Shown here: piece by piece, positions 32,290 through 40,264 of the stretch
Position numbering within the stretch: the first letter of the stretch is position 1
Layout: every line of letters begins with the position of its first letter
Virus record (IMG/VR): IMGVR_UViG_3300021165_001226
Location: 1 to 47,897 of that record
Source of the DNA: a virus
Reading direction: 5' to 3' (one strand)
Length of the DNA stretch: 47,897 nt
Notes under the pieces: model-generated
The model's database searches: none
Told to the model about the DNA's origin: nothing
Seen by the model: the letters and a program-made list of their open reading frames with translations, nothing else
Position numbers and translations under genes: made by a program

Positions 32290-32562
32290 TTAATCTTTTA
32301 AATCATCAAAATTAGTCCATTCTTTATCTCTTAATATTAATGCTATATATCCAATTAAATCAACTATATCATTTTTTCTTAATTCAGGAGATGTTTGGAT
32401 TCTTTTCAATTTATCATCAATTCGATATCCAAATTTATGCTTTCCTGTAAAAATATTTAATGGAGAGTCCGCTGCTCCATTATATTTAGCATCTTTGTAT
32501 AAAACTAATTCTTTCAAATTATCAAATATTTCTTCTAATTCGTTTTTTTTAAGGCCAATCAT
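32290..32562 (-). CDS. DUF1599-like nucleotide-modification-associated protein (Nmad1)
   Basis: The start is taken at the ATG complementary to 32560-32562 (MIGLKKNELEEIF). An in-frame start at 32592 would add ten residues. The 90-aa product contains LYKDAKYNGAADSPLNIFTG, FGYRIDDKLKRIQ and RKNDIVDLIGYIALILRDK followed by EWTNF. This matches the DUF1599/Nmad1 pattern (IDDKLxRI...KNDxxDLIGYL) known from phages with modified nucleotides and possibly related to nucleotide pyrophosphatases. It lies beside the ribonucleotide reductase genes, consistent with nucleotide metabolism. The family call is from pattern memory. Confidence 0.7.
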   Translation of the reverse strand: MIGLKKNELEEIFDNLKELVLYKDAKYNGAADSPLNIFTGKHKFGYRIDDKLKRIQTSPELRKNDIVDLIGYIALILRDKEWTNFDDLKD

Positions 32563-32608
32563 TTTTTCTTTTTTATAATAACCAAATAACAATATAATAG
32601 TTTTAAGA

Positions 32609-32630
32609 AGAGAGGCTAAAAAGCCTCTCT
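32609..32630. terminator. Intergenic hairpin downstream of nrdA
   Basis: A perfect 9-bp stem AGAGAGGCT/AGCCTCTCT with an AAAA loop lies 11 bases after the stop of the NrdA gene. The T-rich tail on the minus strand is weak (TCTTAAAAC), so it may act as a partial terminator or as an mRNA 3'-end stabiliser between nrdA and the DUF1599-like gene. Confidence 0.55.
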
Positions 32631-32640
32631 AATTTTATTA

Positions 32641-34365
32641 TCATCCTTCGCAAACAATACATTCAGAATATAAATCTCTCTGTTGTTTACTATCAGCTCG
32701 TAAATTACTTTCTGATCTTAAATAGTACAGAGCTTTTATTCCCAGTTTCCACGCTTCAATGTGAACTTGATTTATCCATTTAGCAGGAGCGTCGTGAAAA
32801 AAAGCAAGATTCAAAGACTGTCCTTGATCTATATACTCTTGTCTAACGGCAGCTTGCCTAACTAATTCTAACTGATTAATTTCCTTAAAGGTTCTAAATA
32901 TCTCCTTCTCCTCTTCTGTCAATTCATCTATATTTTTAACAGAACCTTTATCCTCTGCAATTATATCCCATGTTTGAGGGGTATTTAATCCTTTTTCGTC
33001 TAGCAATGTTTCCAAATCCGGATTTCTTCTTAAGTGAGCTCCTTTTGCGTCATCATCCATGTATAAGTTGGCGGCAAATGGTTCAATTCCTTGGGATACC
33101 CCTCCGGCTAATTTTGATGAACTTCTATTAGGTGCTACGGCAATACATGTTAAATTCCTATATCCACTACCTTTACACCACGTAGGCTCCCCAAATTCAC
33201 TAGCCATCCACATAGAAGCCTTATCTGATTTTTCCTTCAAGTGACTAAAGATAACTCGAGTTAAAGAAGTTGCTTGTATGCCTACGAAAGGAATCCTCAT
33301 TTTTTGTAGCAATGAAGCCCATCCTAATGCTCCTAATCCTAAAGCCCTAGATTTTTCAGCAAATCTTATAGAGTCTTCAATTCCTTGAATGTGTTTAGCT
33401 TTGTCTAAAAATTCGGAAATAACTGCGTCTAAAAATATAGTAGCATAATAAACTGCATCGGTTTTTGACCACTCCTCCCACTTATATAAATTCATAGAGG
33501 ATAAGCAACATACAAAAGTGTGGTTTTCATCAGAAGGCAACATTATTTCTGCACATAATTGGCTGTGTCTTACCTTGAGATTATATGTAGAGAATGTACT
33601 TTTAAGATTAGCGTTAGCGTTATCTGTAAAAAAAGTGTAAGGCTCTCCGGTTTTAACGCGAGTTTTTATATGCTCTAGCCACAATTCTCTCTTGCTACCA
33701 TTCTTATTAACCACCTCTTCCATAAAATCATTGGAGAATTTAGCACCCATGTGAATATTATGACATTGTCTATTAATATCTCCTTTAGGTTCTCTAATTT
33801 TTAAGAAGTCGGCAAATTCAGGATGGTTTGCAGATAGGTATAAAGCTACTGCACCTCTTCTCATTTTACCCTGCTTAGATGCTATAATAGTAGAATCAAA
33901 AGACTTCATAAAAGGTATAATTCCATCAGTAGTACCATTAGAGCCATCTTTTATTAGAGCTCCCTTAGGTCTAATTTCAGAAAAATCATAAGCCGTTCCC
34001 CCGCCATGTTTAGATAATACGGCCATCTCGAGATTTTTCCTATATATATCGTACATAGAATCTCCAATATATCCACCAAAGCATGAGATAGGCAATCCTC
34101 TGTTAGTTCCAAAGTTACTCATTACCGGAGTTGATGGTATTAGCCAACCATTCCAAAGTATCTCGAAAAACTTGGAAAATAATTCGGGTTTGTTTAAATA
34201 AGTTGCAGCCGTACTAGCTATTCTATTATAAGCATCTTTAGGAGTTTCTTTGTTTTGTAAATAACCCCCAAGCATCGTTGTTAAGTATAAGCTATTATTG
34301 CCCCACTCCGGTATGTCGTCTATGGACCAACCTTGTTTTTTAGCTAAATCGTGTAGTTCGTTCAT
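32641..34365 (-). CDS. nrdA: Ribonucleotide reductase class I, large subunit (NrdA-like)
   Basis: The 574-aa protein lacks the ATP-cone and has the catalytic cysteines of class I enzymes: PISCFGGYIG (Cys95), QLCAEIMLP (Cys271, Glu273) and FVCCLSSMNL (Cys286), plus ALYYLRS with the radical-transfer Tyr pair and a C-terminal CIVC shuttle (569-572). The residue two before Cys271 is Gln where E. coli NrdA has Asn437. It converts ribonucleoside diphosphates to deoxy forms together with NrdB at 34376-35341, separated by 10 bases. Absence of an ATP-cone means no classical dATP feedback site. The hairpin at 32609-32630 follows. Confidence 0.97.
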   Translation of the reverse strand: MNELHDLAKKQGWSIDDIPEWGNNSLYLTTMLGGYLQNKETPKDAYNRIASTAATYLNKPELFSKFFEILWNGWLIPSTPVMSNFGTNRGLPISCFGGYIGDSMYDIYRKNLEMAVLSKHGGGTAYDFSEIRPKGALIKDGSNGTTDGIIPFMKSFDSTIIASKQGKMRRGAVALYLSANHPEFADFLKIREPKGDINRQCHNIHMGAKFSNDFMEEVVNKNGSKRELWLEHIKTRVKTGEPYTFFTDNANANLKSTFSTYNLKVRHSQLCAEIMLPSDENHTFVCCLSSMNLYKWEEWSKTDAVYYATIFLDAVISEFLDKAKHIQGIEDSIRFAEKSRALGLGALGWASLLQKMRIPFVGIQATSLTRVIFSHLKEKSDKASMWMASEFGEPTWCKGSGYRNLTCIAVAPNRSSSKLAGGVSQGIEPFAANLYMDDDAKGAHLRRNPDLETLLDEKGLNTPQTWDIIAEDKGSVKNIDELTEEEKEIFRTFKEINQLELVRQAAVRQEYIDQGQSLNLAFFHDAPAKWINQVHIEAWKLGIKALYYLRSESNLRADSKQQRDLYSECIVCEG

Positions 34366-34375
34366 TGTTTATAAT

Positions 34376-35341
34376 TTAGAATAAGTCATCATTGTTCCAA
34401 TCTTCGTTAGGTTTTGCATATCCGGTTTCCCTGTTATCAAAGAAATCAGTTTGTTGCTCGCCAGACACCATAATGTAAAACCAAGACATATTCTCCATTG
34501 ATTTTGGGTTTACTTTATATACAGGCTCTAATCCTAATTCAACTAGTTTTCTATTAGCTCTGTCATACATAAAATTCTTGAGATCTTGTTTTGATATGGT
34601 CTCTAATTCTCCCATTTCAAAAATACTCTCTATGTATAAGAATTCATTTACAAGAGATAATTGAACTCCTTCTACTATACTTTTTTTGAATTCAGATGTC
34701 CAGATGTCAGGATTCTCTTTAACTAGTTCTCTAAACAACTTACATCCTGCTTCGCTATGTAAACTTTCATCTCTTACGGAAAATATCATTTGTTGTCCAA
34801 TACCTTTTAGCCTGTTTGATTTTCTAAAAGAGAGAAGAACTGCAAAAGAACTAAACAATTGAATGCCTTCGGCGCATGCGGAAAATAATGCTATACTTCT
34901 TGCGATGTTTGATATAGATGTATCATTTTTATCTACATCAATCAGAACTTGCAATTTATTCATAGTAGCCTCATCTTGCATGAATGCTTGAAAGTCATCT
35001 AAGCCTAAAGAATCATTTAAATAAGAGTAGGCTGTCGCATGTATTGTTTCAAATGATCCAAATGTTACTGCCATCATCTTGATTTCAGGAATTGGAAACC
35101 ACGTAGTAACATATTGTGACCAATAATCATTTACATGTGTTTCAGTTTGGGCAAATCCTTTTAAGATGTTACCTATGACATTTTTTTCAGATTTTGTAAG
35201 ATTTTCATCCCAATCTTTGATGTCTTTTTGCATGTTAATTTCCGTATGCAACCAGTGGGCGTTCTGTTGTTTGAACCAATAATCATAAGCCCATTGATAC
35301 TCAAATGGTTTAAAATGCAATCTCTCTTTTAGTAAAGGCAT
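34376..35341 (-). CDS. nrdB: Ribonucleotide reductase class I, small subunit (NrdB-like)
   Basis: The 321-aa protein has the ferritin-like diiron ligands of NrdB: FAQTETHVNDYW (first Glu), SFETIHATAYSYL (ExxH with the radical Tyr four residues after His), FSACAEGIQLF (Glu) and RDESLHSEAG (ExxH). The C-terminal tail (NEDWNNDDLF) is the acidic/aromatic peptide that docks into NrdA. It generates the tyrosyl radical for its partner and is transcribed before nrdA. The 60-base leader upstream of its ATG is A/T-rich. Confidence 0.97.
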   Translation of the reverse strand: MPLLKERLHFKPFEYQWAYDYWFKQQNAHWLHTEINMQKDIKDWDENLTKSEKNVIGNILKGFAQTETHVNDYWSQYVTTWFPIPEIKMMAVTFGSFETIHATAYSYLNDSLGLDDFQAFMQDEATMNKLQVLIDVDKNDTSISNIARSIALFSACAEGIQLFSSFAVLLSFRKSNRLKGIGQQMIFSVRDESLHSEAGCKLFRELVKENPDIWTSEFKKSIVEGVQLSLVNEFLYIESIFEMGELETISKQDLKNFMYDRANRKLVELGLEPVYKVNPKSMENMSWFYIMVSGEQQTDFFDNRETGYAKPNEDWNNDDLF

Positions 35342-35400
35342 AATGTGAAAAGTTGAATGTTTATAATTTTGTTTTCGGTAAAAATAAATACCTGACTAAC

Positions 35401-36765
35401 TTAAATTTCATTGTACTCTTTGAAAAATCTATCTACTTCGGCAGGATCAAAAGCACTTGAATTTTTTGGAGCGGGGCCTCTATCATCATCATCTACATCT
35501 GCTATTAGACTATTTATGACATGCTTTCCACATCTTGTATCTAATGCTCCTTCAAATGATAATCCTAAATCTCCTAATCTTGATGCTACAATGTGATAAA
35601 TGTTTTTTCTTGATAATGAGAACATGAAATCACATACCATGAGAACATTATATGATTCTGCAATATGTTCTCCATTTACAATTTTAGCTGATTCTGATGT
35701 TCTATTTGCTTGAGATGGAACCCATGCTGGGACTCTATATTCATCTGCTATGTTTCTAATGTCTGTAAAGATTTCATCTAATGCAAATCTCTTCTCTGTC
35801 TTTGTAGATTTTAGTAATTTTGGATCATCTATAATGATTAATCCCGGCGAAATTCCTTGATGGATACACTGATCTAAATGTCCTCTGATAGTCATTGTAG
35901 ATGCCTTGTATGCCCCGTATTTCTTAATAATTAACTTGCCTGGAATTTCATCCATTTTCTTATTGATATAAGGCATATTATCCTTAGACAAGTTATCTAA
36001 TGATATGTCTGTGATGTAAGCGTCAATCCTCTTTGAAATTTGAGTAGGATATAACTCCATGGTATAGTAGATTACGTTTACTCCTAACTCCATAGCGTGA
36101 GCAGCTAAGGATATTAGTAACCATGATTTACCTCCCTTCGGTGGACATAGTACAACACCTAATTCACCATAAGATAAACCTCCTTTCATGTAGGAATTAA
36201 GAACAGGCCATGGAGTAGGAATCGGATTTCTATCATCTTCCATGTATCTATTTTCCAAAGTTTCCTCATACATGTAGCCTAAGTCCAATTCTGATCCGGC
36301 GTTGTGTGCTTTGTTTATAGCGGAAAACGCAGCATCAAAATCATTTCTTTTAACTAAATCAACAGCACTTCTCAAAGCTTTTACGTACTCTCTATTCCTG
36401 CAAAACTCCACGATTTTATCCTTAACGTGTTGCAAGTCCTTTGAGTCAGCGAAATCTAAAGAACTCTTAAGAAACATGTAGATACTCTGCGCGTGTATCT
36501 TGTTTCTCTCCGTTTGGGAATCATTTTCGTCCTTGTTTGCTAACTCCTTAATGTTTATTTTCAAAACATCTATTGTAGGTTGTATTTTGTATGTCTCATA
36601 ATAGTCATACATTTTTTCTACTACCCAAGACATAGCCTCGTTCTCAAAATAATTTGGATCAAGAATGTCAATAATGCGAGTAAAGAAATTCTCGTCATTA
36701 AGCAAATTGTACAAAACCTTCTTTTGAAAATCCGTACCAAAAGAATTTAATAAATTGGCGGTCAT
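35401..36765 (-). CDS. Replicative DNA helicase (DnaB/T4 gp41-like)
   Basis: The 454-aa protein has a helical N-terminal domain (residues 1-165) and a RecA-fold helicase domain. Walker A is LCPPKGGKSW (about 208-215), followed by NVIYYTMELYP, a GLIIIDDPKLL Walker B and VPSQANRTSE, as in DnaB (motif H3 Gln). A PPKGGKS form replaces GxGKT. It ends in FKEYNEI. The gene lies between NrdB and the FEN-like exonuclease, inside the replication module; it would unwind DNA at the fork. No primase is seen in the window. Confidence 0.92.
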   Translation of the reverse strand: MTANLLNSFGTDFQKKVLYNLLNDENFFTRIIDILDPNYFENEAMSWVVEKMYDYYETYKIQPTIDVLKINIKELANKDENDSQTERNKIHAQSIYMFLKSSLDFADSKDLQHVKDKIVEFCRNREYVKALRSAVDLVKRNDFDAAFSAINKAHNAGSELDLGYMYEETLENRYMEDDRNPIPTPWPVLNSYMKGGLSYGELGVVLCPPKGGKSWLLISLAAHAMELGVNVIYYTMELYPTQISKRIDAYITDISLDNLSKDNMPYINKKMDEIPGKLIIKKYGAYKASTMTIRGHLDQCIHQGISPGLIIIDDPKLLKSTKTEKRFALDEIFTDIRNIADEYRVPAWVPSQANRTSESAKIVNGEHIAESYNVLMVCDFMFSLSRKNIYHIVASRLGDLGLSFEGALDTRCGKHVINSLIADVDDDDRGPAPKNSSAFDPAEVDRFFKEYNEI

Positions 36766-36768
36766 TAT

Positions 36769-37791
36769 TTATGATTTTAATCTGTTTACAAAGTTTCTAT
36801 GCCATGAATCAAAGTCATTAATCCTAGAGAAAAGCCCGTCGAACGCAAACATTTGCATAAATTCATAGTCATAACTAGCAGGTACAAAATCCTGCAAAAT
36901 TCTTCTTATTGCACTTTTTGTATGGTAAGAAACATCAACATTATGTAACTGAATTAATTTGTAGTTTAATTCTAATTTGTCAAAATCGTTAATGAGATTA
37001 TCTAACCCTTTGTATTTTTTACCCTCTGAAATCAAATCTTTTGCCCGGTTATAAAAGAAATCCAAATCTTCTATTTTAGTATTTCTTATTTCCGGAAAAA
37101 ATTTAATTATGTTTTTTTCTCCTATAGAACCGAAGCTAGGAATGTTATCGCTGCGGTCCCCTACAAAAGCCTTGTAATATACGAAGTTTTCTGGGATAAT
37201 TCCAAATTCTTCGACAACTTTTTTTGGAGAATACATGATTTTTTTTGTAGGGTTATAAACTTGTATGTTTTCCGATACTAACTGGAGGTAATCTTTATCG
37301 GATGACATTATGAATTTATATTTGTAATCATCTAATTCACTTGAGTTTAGGAGAATAGAAATAACATCATCTGCTTCAACACCGTCCATTATTAATTGAA
37401 CGACAGGTAGGTTATTTAAATACTCTATAAGCCTTCTAATTTGTCTTTCTGATTCCTTATCTGTACTTTCTGTCTTACTTTCGGTTAGTCTATTTAACTT
37501 GAGTCCTTTATGTTTGCCAGATTTGTATCCTTTGTACATTTTTTTTCTCCGTACAGATCCTCCTTGACCATCAAATACAACAATAACTTTATTTATATTG
37601 TAAGTCTTAACAAAAGAAAACATACTTTCTAAGAATCCAAAGGCACCTCCTATTGTGTGCCCATCCGTATTCAATGTCGGATAGGCACAAAAGCATCTGA
37701 TAAACAAATTAGTTCCATCTATTATAAGAACAGTCTTTTCGTTAGACATAGATCTATGGTTATCTAACAATTTTGATAAATCAATTGTCAT
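36769..37791 (-). CDS. FEN-like 5'-3' exonuclease (T4 RNase H-like)
   Basis: The 340-aa protein has the metal-ligand set of flap/5'-nucleases: VLIIDGTNLFIRC (Asp25), VIVVFDGQGGSVRRK, GVEADDVISILL, FIMSSDKDYLQL and FVGDRSDNIPSFGSIGEKN (helix-hairpin-helix region). This is the separate 5' nuclease needed for removal of RNA primers because the family A polymerase lacks that domain. Its 3' end overlaps neighbours by few bases (11 with the RecA gene), so replication genes are translationally coupled. Confidence 0.94.
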   Translation of the reverse strand: MTIDLSKLLDNHRSMSNEKTVLIIDGTNLFIRCFCAYPTLNTDGHTIGGAFGFLESMFSFVKTYNINKVIVVFDGQGGSVRRKKMYKGYKSGKHKGLKLNRLTESKTESTDKESERQIRRLIEYLNNLPVVQLIMDGVEADDVISILLNSSELDDYKYKFIMSSDKDYLQLVSENIQVYNPTKKIMYSPKKVVEEFGIIPENFVYYKAFVGDRSDNIPSFGSIGEKNIIKFFPEIRNTKIEDLDFFYNRAKDLISEGKKYKGLDNLINDFDKLELNYKLIQLHNVDVSYHTKSAIRRILQDFVPASYDYEFMQMFAFDGLFSRINDFDSWHRNFVNRLKS

Positions 37792-38959
37792 CTCCCGTTT
37801 CTTCTATGTGAATGAATGGAGTAGAATCTCCTTCGTCGCTACCGTCTCTTTTAATGTATGTTGTAATATAGTAATCAGAAATATTAGATAATATATCTTT
37901 ACGTATTTCTTCTCTAGAAAATAATTTATTATGAAAATCTTTTCTTTGGAATCTTATTTCCTCTATAATTTCTCCCGTTTCCCTATTACAATATTTATAA
38001 GTGTACCAGGCTCCGGAAGATGTTGCGATACCTTTATCTTTCAGGAAGTCCATGATTGAACTTACGTCATCAATTCCTGAATTATACATAATATTAAAGG
38101 ATGCTTTCCTGTGTGGGGGGCCTATTCTATTCTTAATAATTTCCGCTTCTGTAGTAATACCTAATGGTAAATCTTTCTCCGGACCTTGTATTTTACCTTT
38201 CTTAACTAATTTAACTCTTATGGATGAGTGAAAACCAATAGCCTTACCTCCTGATGTAGTGTAAGAATCTCCCATTCCTGGTCTAGCTTGTAGATTCTGC
38301 CTAAGTTGGTTAGTGAAAATTAAAAGAATCTTTTCTCTGCCTAACAAGTTTGTAAGTTTACGCATGGCTTTAGATATAATGATTGCCTTTTGCGTAGCCC
38401 ATCCATCTTTGTCATAATTACCCTCAATCTCGTCCTTTGTACTTGCTCCCATTACTGAATCCACAACAATAGTTACGATAACATCTTTATTAGATGCTCT
38501 CATTTGCTCTATTATAGTTTCGACTGAATTAAAAACATCTTCTATAACTTCATGCTGCACATATACGAAGTTCTTTTTTAAATCTACACCAATAGCACTT
38601 AGAAATTCTTTACTCACAGCACTCTCTGTATCTATAATAATTCCAATTCCTCCTTTCTTTTGTGTTTCTTTTATAGCGTGAGCAGCTAATAAAGATTTTC
38701 CGGATTGTTCCAGTCCTATTAATTCTACAATTTTACCTACAGGATACCCGCCATTTTCTCTATTGGAGATAGCCATATCTAGTGTTGTACATCCGGTAGG
38801 TATAAAATCACTAACATTTGTAGGTGCTAACGTAGAGTCTTCTAGCTTGTAAGCTACAGTCCCTATGTCTTTTTTGTACTTAGCATTTATCGCATCTATC
38901 AAAGATGATGCAAAAGATGTGTCAGTCCTCTCTTGGGAGGATTCCTTTTTCTTTGCCAT
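37781..38959 (-). CDS. RecA/UvsX-like recombinase
   Basis: The 392-aa protein carries Walker A LIGLEQSGKS (residues 81-90), IIIDTESAVSKEFL (catalytic Glu), Walker B TIVVDSVMG (Asp167) and LIFTNQLRQNLQARPGMGDS (L2 region with conserved Gln/Arg). SGGKAIGFHSSIRVKLVKKG follows, as in RecA. The C-terminal 120 residues differ from bacterial RecA and match UvsX-type recombinases of T4-like phages. It would drive strand invasion and recombination-dependent replication. It lies 13 bases from the SSB gene. Confidence 0.95.
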   Translation of the reverse strand: MAKKKESSQERTDTSFASSLIDAINAKYKKDIGTVAYKLEDSTLAPTNVSDFIPTGCTTLDMAISNRENGGYPVGKIVELIGLEQSGKSLLAAHAIKETQKKGGIGIIIDTESAVSKEFLSAIGVDLKKNFVYVQHEVIEDVFNSVETIIEQMRASNKDVIVTIVVDSVMGASTKDEIEGNYDKDGWATQKAIIISKAMRKLTNLLGREKILLIFTNQLRQNLQARPGMGDSYTTSGGKAIGFHSSIRVKLVKKGKIQGPEKDLPLGITTEAEIIKNRIGPPHRKASFNIMYNSGIDDVSSIMDFLKDKGIATSSGAWYTYKYCNRETGEIIEEIRFQRKDFHNKLFSREEIRKDILSNISDYYITTYIKRDGSDEGDSTPFIHIEETGDDN

Positions 38960-38972
38960 AATTAACGTTTTT

Positions 38973-39842
38973 TTATATAGAATCTAGAAATTTAGAAAAA
39001 TCGTCTTCAAGTGATTTGGTAGCTACTGGTTTTTCAACCTGTTTATTTCTTACCTCTTCCGTAGTTTCTTGTGTCTTTGTGCCACCTCTTATAATCTCTG
39101 TTGATTCCGGTGCCTTGCTTTTCGAGAATAAAGATCCCGCTAAAGAAGTTACCATTTTTTCAATCTCTTCTTTTGTATGAGTAACGTACAAATCCTCAAT
39201 ATTTCCCATTTCCTCATACTGTCTCTTAAAATCCTCAATAGTATAGCCTTCTTCCGCTCTTTCTATCAAATTAGTCGGGCTTCTCTTTGCTGTAATTTCT
39301 ACTCCACCTCCCGAAGGTTTAGTAATAACTAAGTCAGTTCCTATTTTTAAGTCAAAGATTTTTGACGAGTCTTCTCCTTCTTCCTCGAAAATAGTATTCA
39401 TGATATTGAATATTTTCTCGTAAGTCTTAGTGTTTACAGGCCATACTTTGATTCCTGACGATTCCTTTCCTCTTATTAGAACAGGAACATAGTAAAATTT
39501 TTGAGGAGAGAAGTACTTAATAAACTGCTTGTTGTTCTCATAATCTTCTCTGTACAATTTGTTTGCGAAAATCTCGGCAGGATCTTCTTGTTGGAAGGTC
39601 TTAGGGGATGCAAACTCATAATTGGCTAGACCTATTTTTGTAACGAAATCTCTACCATGAAGATAGACTGTGTAAAAAGGCCACTCAGGATCTCTTTTAT
39701 TTGGTACTATCCTAATGGTAGAAGTTCCGGATGTAGGTCTCCAAATATAATCAAAAATGTTTTTACCTTTCTTTCTACCTGTAGGACCGGAGTTAGAAAG
39801 TTTACTCGCTTCTTGTTTGAAACGTTCTGCAAAATTACTCAT
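38973..39842 (-). CDS. gp32-like single-stranded DNA-binding protein
   Basis: The 289-aa protein has the layout of phage gp32: a basic N-terminal segment (MSNFAERFKQEASKL), a beta-rich OB core with STIRIVPNKRDPEWPF and FYYVPVLIRGKESSG, and an acidic disordered C-terminal tail ending LEDDFSKFLDSI used for protein contacts. The zinc site of T4 gp32 is not seen. Its place directly before the RecA gene (in transcription order) agrees with a recombination-dependent replication machine. Confidence 0.9.
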   Translation of the reverse strand: MSNFAERFKQEASKLSNSGPTGRKKGKNIFDYIWRPTSGTSTIRIVPNKRDPEWPFYTVYLHGRDFVTKIGLANYEFASPKTFQQEDPAEIFANKLYREDYENNKQFIKYFSPQKFYYVPVLIRGKESSGIKVWPVNTKTYEKIFNIMNTIFEEEGEDSSKIFDLKIGTDLVITKPSGGGVEITAKRSPTNLIERAEEGYTIEDFKRQYEEMGNIEDLYVTHTKEEIEKMVTSLAGSLFSKSKAPESTEIIRGGTKTQETTEEVRNKQVEKPVATKSLEDDFSKFLDSI

Positions 39843-39853
39843 AACTATATAAA

Positions 39854-40264
39854 TTAAATGTTAGAAATATTCTTCTTGTAAAGAAACTTTAAGTCAATTA
39901 TTCTCAATCCATCAGATCCTGTCACTATTAGGCAATTCTCGTAAGCATACCAGTCAATTTTATAATTAACATCAAGTTTACCATTATTCGATTGCTCTAT
40001 AAGTATGTTAAGGCCATTTAGAGTGAATAAAGTTCCGGTTTCTTTATTTCTATGTAATATAAGGGTGGACGGAAGTAATGTAAAATCTTCCTCTCTGATA
40101 ACATTGTAACTTAAAATTAGTTCATCATTATCAGATGCATTTCTAAAAACAAATACACTATCGTTTGTTATATCATAAGTGTTTCTAATAGTCTTCAATG
40201 TACTTTCTATAAAATGCGGGTGGCAAAAAGTACATAATAATTTTGTAGGTTTCCTCTCAATCAT
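39854..40264 (-). CDS. Hypothetical protein, 136 aa, between SSB and polymerase-like gene
   Basis: An unrecognised protein (MIERKPTKLLCTFCHPHFIE...) with a CTFCHPHF cluster (Cys, Cys, His) near the start and a beta-rich middle (YNVIREEDFTLL; IDWYAYENCLIVTGSDGLRI). It overlaps the divergent polymerase-like gene by 4 bases (ATGA), so the two are translated together and may work together. It might bind zinc, but only one CxxC pair is evident. No function can be named. Confidence 0.65.
   Translation of the reverse strand: MIERKPTKLLCTFCHPHFIESTLKTIRNTYDITNDSVFVFRNASDNDELILSYNVIREEDFTLLPSTLILHRNKETGTLFTLNGLNILIEQSNNGKLDVNYKIDWYAYENCLIVTGSDGLRIIDLKFLYKKNISNI

Noticed and set aside
37781-38959. Bacterial RecA carried by a host fragment
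   Set aside because: Divergent C-terminal part and the flanking gp32-like, helicase and FEN genes point to a phage UvsX-type protein.
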